64,000 bases of DNA from Rhyacichthys aspro (Eukaryota > Chordata > Actinopteri > Gobiiformes > Rhyacichthyidae): NCBI GenBank assembly GCA_036850595.1, contig CM072163.1, positions 17,694,639-17,758,638 on the forward strand, given 5' to 3'. The translations under genes and the position numbers were made by a program. Position 1 is the first letter of the stretch. Each line of letters opens with the position of its first letter. The notes below the pieces were generated by a model that searched no databases, was not told the DNA's origin, and was given only the letters and a program-made list of their open reading frames with translations. Positions 1 to 10,775 of this stretch are shown here, one piece after another.

Positions 1-1797
1 TAAAAACTGACTGACAAGGTTGTTGGCTCTGTGTGAAGCACTCAGCCGTAGGCGTCCTGTCTGAATAGAATATGAATAATAGCATATAGCTGTCCGAGAG
101 CGTGAGAGACAAAGAATCATGAGAAACGTTTAATGCTGTCAGGAGGAGCTGGTTCACTTTCTGAGACAATAATGAGACCACTGAGGGAGGCATAATGTGG
201 GCAAAAAAGGATGATGGAAAACCCTAGAAGCTGAGTGCGTCGACGTAAAGCAGAGTCGAGGAGATGAATGGATACTGTTAGAGCTGACGCATAAGAGAAA
301 AGGCTTTGACAGGAATGGAAGGATACTGTAAGAAACAAAGGAAAAAAAACAAGAAAGCTTGAAAAAGAGCCTATAGGCAGTTTAATTTCAAGTGCTTCAT
401 TATTAAATAAGACATCAGGAGGAAACAATGCCTGCTGCTGTTCAATCCATAGGACTTATACTTCACTGTTGGTAACTGCTTGAGTTAAGACTAGAATAAC
501 TGGGATATACTGTAGAAGAGTAAACTGAAGTCTTCAAATATCTCTATTGCATTCGCATTCAGCTAACAGATACAGTATTCATAATAAAGTCACACACTAT
601 GAAAACATGTGTTATGCAATATCAGTGTTAAATACTGACATGACAATATGACGTGCAATATGTGAATTTCCTCTTTGTTTGAACAGAAACACTTAAGGGC
701 TCTGGGCTGACTTCCGCTTGTCACAATAACTTTGGTATATCATGTTTTAGTTACAGTTAGCAGCACATTCCTTAAAGAGAAAGGATAAGATAGCAAGAGG
801 AAGTAATCCTTTATGGAGATAGTACATCCTTAGGTTCTGCCCACTCTGCCACTGTTTCCTATAGCCTTTGAATTGAGGAGACACTTCCCGGGCATCTTCT
901 TGAAAAAGTTTACCTTAAATAGTATAAGTTAGTGGTTGGTATGGTGACCTGCCATTGAAAAAAAAACAAAAAAAAACTTATTACAGCATTTCCCCCTGCT
1001 TATGACAAGTGAAACCTAACCAAGGTGAAGAAAACATGCCTCTGGGTGTTTGTATGTGCTAACGCTAACAGTAGTTAAAACCTGTTGTTGACCTCAGCCT
1101 GCATTCTCTTTTTTCTTTTCTTTTGACTAGGTTTTAAAAATTGACGGTTTACTAACACTTTTCTGTACATTATTTGTCTTAATGGAAGATCATGAATAAG
1201 ATTTAAGGTATTTTCTAGATTTTTTTTTGTAGAAGACTAATATAAAAACGCTGACACCCACAATAAAGTCATTGTGTGCCTGGCCTTCAGCTGAATACAG
1301 CATACAGTGTGATGTGAACTGTCTCTATATTTCTCTATACTGTCTTTATGCTTATTCTCATGGATACAGGAGCTTGTCAAATATGAATTCAAGACAGTTT
1401 CACTAAATAAACATCTGCATGAAGATGTTAGACCATTGGTTGGCTAATAACGTATCCTCTGGCCACATCCATGTTTTAAATAATACAGAATATACAATGC
1501 TGTTAGCCTCACTAGCCAGCAACAGCAACCATTACGGCAATTGGGGTTTGCTCTTCCCAAATTCTGACCTTTTTTTTTCTAAATACAGTGGTCAATACTG
1601 GCCCCTTAAAACCCAGTTTGCTAACTTTTACCCCTTAATGGATGAGTTTGTCTGAATTATTGGAAATTAAAGCAGGAACTATCACTGTTCATTACAAACC
1701 ATTTGAAGCATGTTATATTGTGTACGGTGAAGAAATTGCAATTTTGCTTAAATATATATTTTTTTGCATTGTGTCATGTGTTTTGAGGCTGTATTAC
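1..1797. other. Non-coding sequence, probably intron of the minus-strand IgSF gene
   Basis: This stretch follows the splice donor of the minus-strand Ig exon at 1798, so it should be intronic for that gene. I found no second Ig-like or transmembrane exon in it. Small open frames here, for example at 117-428 and 1419-1655, have low-complexity or ordinary A/T-rich translations without domain motifs. Short A and T runs occur around 958-977 and 1220. Nothing else is supported. Confidence 0.5.
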
Positions 1798-2160
1798 CAT
1801 ACTCCCTGACGATGCATTGTGCGGTGGTCTGGGTCCCCTTCTGGTCCGCCACAGTCACAGCATAGAGCCCTCCATCCGATGGCCTGTATCCATTGATCTG
1901 GAGTGTCGTTTCCTTCTCGACCACGTTGGCTGTCACGTTTGGACTTGTACCAGTGCATTGACCTCTGCCAGGGCACGTGGCAAGTGTCACTTTGTTGGGT
2001 GTGGGGCCCGTCTCCGTCTCGCGCTCCCACGTTACCCTGGAGACCTTTTCCAGGGCTTCAAACTCGATGCGGGCACGGAGAAGCAGGTTGGTGCCAGGAA
2101 TGACATGCACAGGCTCCTCATTCAGAATGCGCACAGATATGGACTTGGAACAACAAGGCA
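1798..2160 (-). CDS. Ig V-like domain exon of a minus-strand IgSF membrane-protein gene (partial gene)
   Basis: The exon encodes one immunoglobulin-like domain of about 121 residues. On the minus strand it follows a pyrimidine-rich acceptor ending in tcctcag and ends at a GTAAT donor. Both junctions are phase 1, as is usual for Ig-domain exons. Visible Ig landmarks are VTWERE (the core Trp), an NVT glycosylation site, TLQINGYRPSDGGLYAVTV (the D-x-G-x-Y turn) and a closing AQCIVREY strand. The usual B-strand cysteine is replaced (LLLRARIE) and the F-strand has YAV instead of YxC, so the canonical disulfide is missing, as in CEACAM N-domains. Two other cysteines (CPGRGQC) lie in the middle loop and one in the last strand. 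Joining to the signal-peptide exon at 5894-5843 gives a continuous frame. It is probably a teleost CEACAM/VSIG10L-like protein; the ortholog is not recognised. Later exons lie left of the window. Confidence 0.75.
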
Positions 2161-2529
2161 CTGAGGACACAAGAGTTATAATACATCAATATGGGATTCC
2201 ACATACCCTTGGGTTGTTAATAATTACAACCTTGTGTTAACGGTGTTACCCCTTGTAAGATGAGTGGTAATTATCTACTCTAAAAATGAACAAAATTGAA
2301 CAAAAGTCAGTTTTAACACATTTATTTTAGTTTTCATTCTGGCTCAGTAAAGCTAAAAGTAAAGCTAAATGAATCACAAAACACTGAAATTACTGATTCC
2401 CTGATGTACAACTCTGGCAACAAAGAGAAGTTTATTCATAAGCCTAATGTTAGCCTAGCGAGCTAAAGCTAATGCTGACCATTACAGTGTGCAGCTACAA
2501 GTATAGCTCCACTTCCTGATTTTATTTTT

Positions 2530-3140
2530 TGTCCCTGTCTCAGACTCCACTCACCCCCAAAAGCAACCTAGGGACCTCTCTTGCTTCTCTTTTATTAAAA
2601 TAATAAAACCCAACCAATTTTTCCTCCACAAAATACTAATTCATTTCACCAAACTGAAGTTTAGAGATTAGCATTAGCTTCGCTGCGACGTCAGCATCAG
2701 AACGACAATTATCTCCTCTTCATTAAACATTATGTGATTGAATTGACAGTATTTATCAGCGCTTTACGTTACCTCCCTTTTCTCTGTTGATGCTTTTCTT
2801 TTTTGAGCTGTTTCTCTGAGTTAAAAACATATTCACTTTCTGGAATGCCATGTAGCCTGTATTTATACATTCTATGTTTAGACCAAATGGAGTCATTGCT
2901 TCCGTTATTTACACATTCTATGGTGTCGACCAATGGGAGTGCTCCTTTTTTGAGCATGTGACTTTGCGAGCGAGTGATTGGCCAAGGTTTTCCATTCATG
3001 AATAGATGTTCTCTATTAAAGTCCCTCATATAAACAACAGATGGCATCATAAAGTCTGTTTTTTTTCCACAATTTATTGCTTTTACAATATATTAATTTT
3101 CCCAACTAGAAGAAAAAATATCAGGTACAGTTTGTTTAAG
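2530..3140. repeat. Interspersed repeat, copy A
   Basis: This roughly 600-bp block is closely similar to 31425-31977 in the same orientation. Shared landmarks in order are ttcctccacaaaatacta, acgtgattNaattgacagta, ttgatgcttttctttttt, agaccaatgggagYgctYc and tttcccaactagaa, ending at ggtacagtNtgtttaa. The ends are uncertain. No coding potential is evident, so it is probably a non-autonomous DNA element. It sits inside the first coding intron of the minus-strand IgSF gene. Confidence 0.75.
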
Positions 3141-4600
3141 GGTTACTACCTTAAATGAAAGAAACTGCTAATGTTTTATGCTAATCTGCGAGTTAGCATT
3201 TTGAATGAAATAGTTTTATACCAATATAAATTTAAAAGTAGATATTCAGTCAGTGTTTTAAGCTAAACTTTTACTAGCTTGACTGTTTCTTTTCTGGTGG
3301 TGTTTCCCTGCCACTGATACATTCCGTTAGCATGACATTTCCTTAATTAAAATAAGGTATTTTGCTCTTTTATTGAACAATTACTGAACTGAACCATTTA
3401 TCGTTAAGGGGTTTCTCAAACATATTCACATGCACATTTAACCTACACACATTTATTTTCATTTGACCATATAGTCCCCATTCATCAGGTGTGACCTTTT
3501 GGCTGCTATCGACCAGAGCTGTTGTTTTGAATGTAACAGGGAGTTATTAAACCCACAAAGGCGTTCTACTTTATCTCTGTCTTCGGCTTGTACTTTATGA
3601 ATATGTATGTCTGCATTCTGTCAGACTTGTGTCAACTCTTGATTTATGGCAGACGACAACCGTGCCTAATGTGATATCCATCAAGCCACATCAATAGCCT
3701 AAACCTTGTGTCAGAACTGCGCTGGACCTGGTAAGGATGCCTTGCGTTCATCACAAAGTGTATTAATCATGCATCTACAGTGCACGCTGGCCTGATAAGC
3801 AAAGCACAGAGGAGCTGTAAATAATGCAAGTGTGCTTATGGATGTGGAAGGCAGTTTACAAGGCTTTAATGCTACTACATCCGCAGAGGTTTATCTCACT
3901 TAAACTCACTGGTTATACATTTTCCATAACCTTGTCAATCACTTTATCATAATATCGCTCTCTATGTTTGTTAATTAGTGCCTTTAAAAATATTAATTAT
4001 ATACTGGCCACCCTGGGGACCTCAGTGGAAAGCATCAAGTGTTACCTTTGCAATTATAAAGAATGTAACTATTGATTCTCTGTTGTTGCACACCAGACAT
4101 GACCGTAGCATGGACCAAGCTGTGACTTTTACAAAACATTGATGATAATTCTATTATTTCATTCATTTCATCACACATGAAGAAATCTGTATTTGAGCTA
4201 ATCTAATTAACCTTTCAGAAATGGTGTAAATGGAAAAGAAGGTCCACAAGAGCAACAATTAAAGTTTGAATAACTAAATTAATTGTGTTTAGATTGACAT
4301 TGGTTGATTCCAAACATATGCAAAATGACGGCAACATTTGTTTTTGCTTTAAAGTACTGTGAAGGAATTCTTTCAGGTTACACTTAATTAGATTTGATCT
4401 TAAATTATTCTTAAATGGTTCTTATGAAGTGTCAACAGGGGGAGTCTTGAAAAGAAAGTTCTCCAAAATTTGAAAACCAAAAGAGTTTCAAATAAATGTG
4501 TCATGGATTCGCTGTCAAACTCAGCACTTAGTTTTATGAGCAAATGTGCAAATAAAAAAGAACAAATCTCAGCAAAGGTCCATTAAAGTAAGTGCCTTTC
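3141..4600. other. Intronic non-coding sequence of the minus-strand IgSF gene
   Basis: This is A/T-rich unique-looking sequence between the Ig exon and the signal-peptide exon. I see no splice-flanked open frame, no RNA gene and no clear repeat boundary. Confidence 0.4.
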
Positions 4601-4604
4601 TGTT

Positions 4605-4835
4605 TTTTTTAGCCTCAGGGAGTTTCCACAGAGGAATAATCCGCATGAGCAGCTTGGCAAGGTTTTCATGCCAGATGCCCTTCCTGACACAACCCTCTCC
4701 ATTTACCTGGGCTAGGGACTGGCACAGAAACCTATTGCTCCTCAGGGGATTCAAACCCCCAATCTCCTGCACCCAGGCCACTAACTTCTCCAACACAGAG
4801 CAGCTTGGCAAAGGTCCGTTGATGTGGTTTTAATG
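4605..4835 (-). mobile_element. tRNA-derived SINE-like copy
   Basis: Read on the minus strand, the segment starts with an A-box-like stretch (gttagtggcctgg). It then has a clear B-box-like GGTTTGAATCC, the layout of a tRNA-derived SINE head. The body contains the phrase ccagatgcccttcctgacac, which I recognise as a common interspersed repeat of teleost genomes. The direct motif cagcttggcaa recurs at both ends. Open frames across it are incidental. Confidence 0.6.
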
Positions 4836-5842
4836 TAAACATGCCAGTCCTATAATTTAAAAATTAAAAAAAATTAAATAAATAAACAAAAGATTTTGGC
4901 TGTCCTTAGGCATTTAATGTTGCTTTAACGACAACATTAAAAAAGAATGTCAACCATACTAACCTATATTTATATCAGATAACCAAAACAACATTAAATA
5001 TATATGAAAAGTTTAGTTTTGGGTCACACTGACTTACATAACTCAAGGAATATGAATATTGTGACATGGATAGTGCTAATATTGCAATAACAATAAATTC
5101 TGTTCAAATTTATTGTCATTGCTTTACACACAGCTCACAAGTCCCTCTAGTGGTAGAAACTGATATAAATGTCTGCCATGCACTTCTCTGTGCCATTCTT
5201 CTTTTGTCATCAATGTATATAATCTACCTCTACTAATCTATCTCTATGTAATAACACTGGAAACACTTACTTTATCCTTCACCTACTACCCCCCCCCCCC
5301 TTTTTTTTTTTTCTTCTTGCCACACTCACACACATAACACATATTGTACCCTTTTTGCTCAAATCCAATTGAAATTGTAAAATGTACTATCTCCTGTCTG
5401 TCAATATTTGTGTTGTATATTATTTTTATGTACATTTTGTATACTGCACTGCACTTGTCTGTGTCATATGTAATGTCTATCACTTAATAATAATAATTAA
5501 AAAAAGGAAATCCTATCCAAAACAATAAAACATTTAGATTCATTATTCTGATTATTGCAAAGAAAAATCTTGCATATAGTAGTCTGTTTTAATAACCTCC
5601 ACAGCCTGACTCTGTAATTTGGGGATGCTTTGGGGCTGTAGTCATTAAATATTTTATCAAGTAGATTTAACAAAGACAGCTGATTTCTGTTGCTTGGTTA
5701 GTATTGTCATGGGTTCTCATTGTCTACTGAACAATTAAAGGCATGCTGCTGGCTTATCTCAGGCAATGGCAATCAAAGCATAACATTTCCTGGGGTTTTA
5801 AACAAAAATCATTAAAATTGTAGTGAGAACAAAAGGCCTTAC
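4836..5842. other. Intronic A/T-rich sequence with a C/T homopolymer tract
   Basis: This lies in the first coding intron of the minus-strand IgSF gene. It contains a run of about a dozen C followed by a dozen T at 5289-5312 and several A-rich patches. No exon or RNA gene was recognised. Confidence 0.4.
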
Positions 5843-5899
5843 TCAAGAGGAGCAGCGGGGCGACCCTCCAGCTCAGGAAATACAGGAGATCCATGGCAC
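5843..5899 (-). CDS. Signal-peptide exon of the minus-strand IgSF gene (start codon at 5894)
   Basis: On the minus strand, an acceptor with a tandem CAG (ctgtcatcagcag) is followed a few bases later by GCCATGG, a strong Kozak start. The exon then encodes MDLLYFLSWRVAPLLLL, a typical signal-peptide core, and ends at a GTAAGG donor after one base of the next codon (phase 1). The Ig exon at 2160-1798 begins in the matching phase, and the join reads ATG-CCT-TGT (M-P-C). So the secretory leader and the Ig domain belong to one transcript across a 3.7-kb intron. The acceptor directly upstream of the start codon implies a separate non-coding first exon. Signal cleavage is expected near the CCSKS residues encoded at the start of the Ig exon. 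Confidence 0.72.
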
Positions 5900-7348
5900 C
5901 TGCTGATGACAGAGAGGAATGTGTCCATAACCTCACTTAGAAAAACACAGTGCTTTCTGCTTTTCTGGTGTGGCAGCAGGGGCACCTCTCCAACTGCCAA
6001 CTAATAACACCACCTCCAGAGAACACGCAGCATTAAAATGACAGCGGAGGCAATTAAAGCAGCATGTCTTACTTGAAAATGTTAGCCAAATGTTTACAAT
6101 ATTATTTTTGCTGTTAAAGTATTTGTCGAGTATTGGCGCCGCACCGGAGTCAAAACTTGGAACAAATGAGGACGGTTCTGCTGCCAAAATGAAACCCCCT
6201 CGAGCGCAGCTGCTACAAGACAAGTCAGAGGAAGCACTGATAGCAAGCAACACAACTCTTGCATGTATTAAATATAATGTAGGTTCCAAGGCTGAAGTCA
6301 GGAGTAAAGCCAGGAGTAAACAAAGATAAAAATCCAGACTAGGCCTAAACAAGGTAAGAACTCAGGATTGACTAGGATAAAACTAGGACAAATCCTCCAC
6401 TAAACCAGGACTACCCCTGATATGAACACTTTTTGACCTTGACAAAGTATTCCAGTGTAGCAACTAATTACGTTTACCAATGGATTCTAAGTATGTGACG
6501 TTAAAGTGATGCATACTTACTGTATATCTACTTATTTTGGAGGTTAAATAATATCGCTTACATGCATTTAGTTGCAAAGTAGGTAAGTAAGTATATGCAA
6601 AAATAATAATCATAAATCCACATTTATCATCACTGTTTAAGCTGTGCACCTGTTTACATGGAGGAAGTTGCTTATTATGTTCATTTCTTCTTACTATGTA
6701 TAGTTTGTGTTGTAGGGCTGCACAATATTAGGTTAAGATGCAATATGTGGAATATTGTGATAATGGTATGATTTGCGATATTTTTATTTATCCTTAGGTT
6801 TTTTAAAAATTTAGGTCAAATCAAGAAATACATGGCCGTGGACTAGATTCCACTGGTCACTTGGTTGTCATAACTTTTATTTGACTGCATCACCATCTAA
6901 CATGTAAAATATTTTTGAGATACAAGCTGTTCTTTGTGCTATTACTTTATAGATAATAGCATTTATGACAACTGCTAGATATTGCGATAAATTTGGGATA
7001 TATAGTACAGCCCTGTACAGCAAGATGTGCTTACGTTGATCTGACTGTACAACTTTGCACTGTAATGTGGTACAGTTTTTTTAGTTTAAACCCTACATAA
7101 TCCTGTTACATGTAATCCATTACTACATAGCCTGCAAGTCCAAGCAATAAACCCATGACCAAAACCTGTCCGCAAGACTAAACCAAGGACTAAAACCTGT
7201 TACAAATCCAGGAACCACATCTGCCCAAGTTTAAACATCCGCCATGCAAACCTTACACCGAGTCTAATTCCATGCTATGCTAAACCCATGACAACAAGCC
7301 CTTTGAAAACACCCCCATCCATGTCCCTCTAGAGTGGGATTCTCTTAC
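5900..7348. other. Probable first intron (5' UTR intron) of the minus-strand IgSF gene
   Basis: The stretch lies between the putative non-coding exon donor at 7349 and the acceptor before the signal-peptide exon. It holds a miniature element at 6713-7014 and degenerate short repeats built on accaggactaaa-like units at about 6335-6420 and 7140-7300. An open frame at 6090-6329 has no recognisable domain or splice support. Confidence 0.45.
6713..7014. mobile_element. hAT-like miniature inverted-repeat element
   Basis: The left end TAGGGCTGCACAATAT and the right end ATATAGTACAGCCCTG are imperfect inverted copies of each other, about 300 bp apart. The interior is A/T-rich with repeated gcgata/gataat words. 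This terminus type (TAGGGCTGCAC) is common in small non-autonomous hAT elements of fish. No target-site duplication could be made certain by eye. Confidence 0.6.
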
Positions 7349-7450
7349 CTTCACAAAGAGACACACAGTGCAGTCTTCCCTCAGAGCATCCACTCACCGC
7401 TCACTTTCCCACAGGTTCAGGTGTAGATTCTACAAGCGAATTTATGGCCC
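7349..7450 (-). promoter_or_regulatory. Putative non-coding first exon and promoter region of the minus-strand IgSF gene
   Basis: On the minus strand a textbook donor, GAAG followed by GTAAGAG, lies at 7349. It fits the need for a non-coding exon spliced to the acceptor before the signal-peptide exon. Upstream sequence (about 7450-7720) is less A/T-rich than its surroundings and contains a TGAGTCA AP-1-like site near 7614. The exon's 5' end is not visible. Assignment rests only on the donor, its position and its orientation. Confidence 0.35.
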
Positions 7451-8381
7451 TAAATAAAACAGTATCTTCAAAGCACTTGCCATTGCACTGGTGGACTTTA
7501 ACGAGAGTTTCAGATCAGTGGCTGTCAAACAACATTAAACTGCACTAAAGCGCTACTGCTTCAGGACCTTTGTCTCCCTCTTTGTGGCCTCTTCTCTGCT
7601 TCTCAGTGCAGTGAGTCATGTCCTGCGTCACTTTGTTTTCAAGCGGTCCGTTTTCCTCCGCCCCGTCCCCCACCTCTTTCCTGTACAGTAAAGAGCCCCT
7701 GCTGCGTGTCCTTAAATAAGTCAACTTTCCATTGTTAAGTAAGTGGTACTTGTATCCCTTCCCCTTTTGTCCTGCCGAGCTCCCAGAGCTTTATGCGTGT
7801 CTAATCCACTGCTCTGTTATTGTTTGTCTGCAGAGATAACATTAAGTGGAGAGGAAACTTGTTACAATGTTAGGATTTTGTCTGTAAAAATGGCCTTTGT
7901 GCTGCTCGCTTCTTATCCAACATGATTATACCAACAGGCACAATGTGTGGTCTTTAGTTTTGTATTGTAAAGAGGGACAGTAAATAAACTGTATGATAAT
8001 GTTTTAAATAATTGTGGCTGGCATGCAACTAAAACACACCTTCGAGCACGTCAAGGGGAATGCCAACAGTTGTGTTCCCCTGGGAAAGGCTAGTTAGTCT
8101 TTGTGCCATAAGAGGAACTCCTCAAGGGGAAGTGTGGCAGCTGTTGCATGTATATGTGTGGAATGTTTCCACTGAGCATGTTTATTCTGACATTTTAGGG
8201 ACTTGTTATTTATTTTCATAAGTTTTGGTAGTGTTTGACGCAATAAAGGTGAAGCACAAACGGCTGTTGCATATAAATGCTAGTTTTGACTATGAAGATT
8301 GATTTTGACCTATGAATATCTAGCACAATTACAAGACTAGCTTACACTTCCCATTTTTCCCTGACTAAGAATTCTCTATTG

Positions 8382-8456
8382 CAGTGGTTCTCAAACTGTG
8401 GTACTGGTACAAGTAGTGGTACTTTGGCTCTCTGTGGTGGTACTTGAGAATCACTG
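8382..8456. mobile_element. 75-bp hAT-like miniature element
   Basis: The left end CAGTGGTTCTCAA and the right end TTGAGAATCACTG are inverted copies with one mismatch. That is the classic hAT terminal sequence. Between them are repeats of gtggtac. No flanking 8-bp duplication is evident, so it may be an internally deleted or old copy. Confidence 0.65.
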
Positions 8457-10292
8457 ATGACTACAAAATCAGCTTTTCTATAATACACTTTACTATAACA
8501 CTAAATGTTTGGACTTTACCCTTTAAACTGACCTATACTGACCTGTACTGTACCACTATAGGATAAACATGGCACAAGGTTTACAAAGGCTATTACTTAT
8601 TCTTGCCTTTACTAATTGGTAATCAAATTTTATGGAATGGACAGCAGTGGAGTTCGTCAAGGGTCTGTACTTGCACCATTGTTTTTCTCTATATACAAAA
8701 CAGGCTATAATTATTTCTTTTAAAATCAGAAATGACTTGGATCTTTCACAGATGAAGGGGAATGGCATGTGGTAGACCTTTCCTCCCTAAAAAGTAATCC
8801 AGACAAAAACTGAGATAGTATAAAGTTTTAGATTTCTGGGACTGCATCATGACCACTAGCCTCTTTGGAAATAAATGTACAAATACACTTAACAGGAACT
8901 GCCAGATCTGCTTTAGGTCCTCTGAAGGCTTAGTTCTTTGAATGTACACCACATGGCATTTTAATCATGCAGTTATTGTCTGGCGGTCTAAAAAAGAAAT
9001 AGTCAACAATTTAAAAAATTTATAGAAAGGACTTGATTCATAATAGGAAGGAAGTTGGAGACGGTGGCGGTGGAGTGTGGGCACCAGAGGATGCTTTGTA
9101 TAAATAAAATACTAAACAACATGGACAATGCTATGCTGAAAAAGCAATACTGTGATCTATACACAGCAGGACACAGCAATACTGTTCCCAGTGCCGTAAG
9201 GCTGCCTATGGAAAATGATCATTGTGACAAATTGCTTTTAGTCTTTTCTAAATCTTGTCATCCAAACACATTAGAATGTGAAGTATAATTCAACATGTCA
9301 AAACAGCCACTAAATGGAGCCCACGATCTGACTGTTCTGTCACCTACACACATCCCTCTCTCTATTAGAGCAGTGAAACATAATGACATTACTTATTCAG
9401 TGGGTTAGCTCTGCGGTTTCTCACTTTAGGAAACACTTCCCGGGGCACAAGTGATTCAAAACTGATTATAAATCCATTTGTGTTTTCAGAGAGTTTATGA
9501 ATAATCATGGGAATCACAGCTGCGTCTCCCACTGAGCTCTTTGTCTACAGAAGAGAGATGATAGCTGGAACAAACCAGTGGGTGGCACTAATACATCAGC
9601 AGAGAGATAACAGCTTTGAGCCTCACATCAGCCTCTGCGGCAGACATCAGACGTATACAGTGGTTTCATGAGGAAAATAAGTGATCAGCTTAGGTCCATA
9701 TCAATCCATATCATTACTAAACATTCGAGTGCCGACTGCTTGATGTTAGTTATTAACTGCTTTATTAGAACATTGCTGCCATTGTGACTGTGACCAGGGG
9801 ACAGAAAAATTAACTATGACCTTGAAACATGAACGCTAAAAAGGACACAATTAGCATTTAATGATGAAATAAAGTGGGTGTGTTCTGCAGAAGAGAGCCT
9901 GCATTTTTGCCGGCTATTTGTCATCATTGCTGCTGACAGTTTATCAGCATTGTCAATGATTATATCTGGAAAATGTGTGCAGACAGACATCATTTTATTG
10001 TTAATTTCCATTTTGAAATACAAAGCAAAAGATTAGAAGTCTCTTTTCTTAGTGCTTCTGTCTGTTTGTAAGCCATAGTTATGTTTACAAAAAGCTTTAA
10101 ATAAATAAGACACACTAGCACTATAAAACAAAACAGAAAAATACACAAAAATAACTGATCTTGGATTACCTTTGCAGTGTTCAGTAACAGACTGCAACAG
10201 ATGAGGAAGAAAGGGAAAAGATACTGACTCAAATTAACAGAGAAAAGTGCAATATCAAAAAAAGTGTATCTGTTAAAAAGGTCAATCAATGC

Positions 10293-10332
10293 CTATTATT
10301 TTATTTTTTTATTTTTTATTTTTTATTTTATT

Positions 10333-10364
<32 letters not shown>
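10293..10364. repeat. T-rich low-complexity tract
   Basis: Irregular runs of T with single A (ttattttttt units) precede the promoter region of the plus-strand IgSF gene. Confidence 0.8.
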
Positions 10365-10439
10365 ACCATTGTAAGCTTGTCTGTTTGTCTGGCGTAAAAA
10401 GGTGTGCGGGCTCTTTAAGAGAAAGGGTGTGTCACTGAC

Positions 10440-10536
10440 AGGTGTAGAAACAGGAAGTGGCCTCCCTGCTCCAAACAAACTGGATGCGCCCGTTTAAACA
10501 CGAAAATCATCATGACGGCAGAGGGAGAATACCTTG
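10440..10536 (+). promoter_or_regulatory. Putative 5' UTR exon of the plus-strand IgSF gene
   Basis: A donor, CTTG followed by GTAACA, lies at 10536, and an acceptor (tatttcccgcag) ends at 10717, just before the start codon. A 181-bp intron in the 5' leader is therefore likely. Upstream are a ctctttaaga A/T element (about 10410) and an ETS-like caggaagt (about 10451), which could belong to the core promoter. The exon carries an ATG (10512) that opens a short upstream ORF. The exon's 5' end is not visible. Confidence 0.4.
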
Positions 10537-10717
10537 GTAACATTTACTGTATATTTCTCATAAATGTGAAAAAATTTGTGCTAACTTTTAAGCTAAGGCA
10601 ACAGTTAGCCATAGCAAACAAACGTCTCTAAGCTAAACTCATTCATTAGTGGTTACATCGCAATAAATCGTGACAGACTGGCTCATTTTGTGAATAAATC
10701 AATCATATTTCCCGCAG

Positions 10718-10775
10718 ACCGCCCTGACTGACGACATGAGACAACATCTGCTTCGTATCACTCTGTCTCTGGCAG
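10718..10775 (+). CDS. IgSF gene coding exon 1: start codon and signal peptide
   Basis: After the acceptor at 10717 there is a short leader and an ATG at 10736. It encodes MRQHLLRITLSLA and is followed by a GTAAGA donor in phase 1. Spliced to exon 2 it continues VLFSAPAEAQ, a typical signal peptide with cleavage expected after AEA. The start context (cgacATGa) is moderate, and an upstream reading frame ends 4 nt before it. Confidence 0.72.

Larger units (their letters stand above)
7451..10440. other. Intergenic region between the two divergent IgSF genes
   Basis: About 3 kb separates the putative 5' ends of the divergent genes. It contains a short hAT-type element at 8382-8456 and A/T-rich unique sequence. 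Open frames such as 9055-9288 lack start context, splice context and domain features. A T-rich low-complexity block occupies 10293-10364. Confidence 0.4.

Noticed and set aside
4546..4833. 95-codon frame on the plus strand and its minus-strand counterpart
   Set aside because: Both fall across a tRNA-derived SINE-like copy and are incidental.
6090..6329. 79-codon frame with a hydrophobic start
   Set aside because: No splice or promoter context and no domain. It lies in the probable leader intron of the minus-strand gene and includes repeat-like ending sequence.
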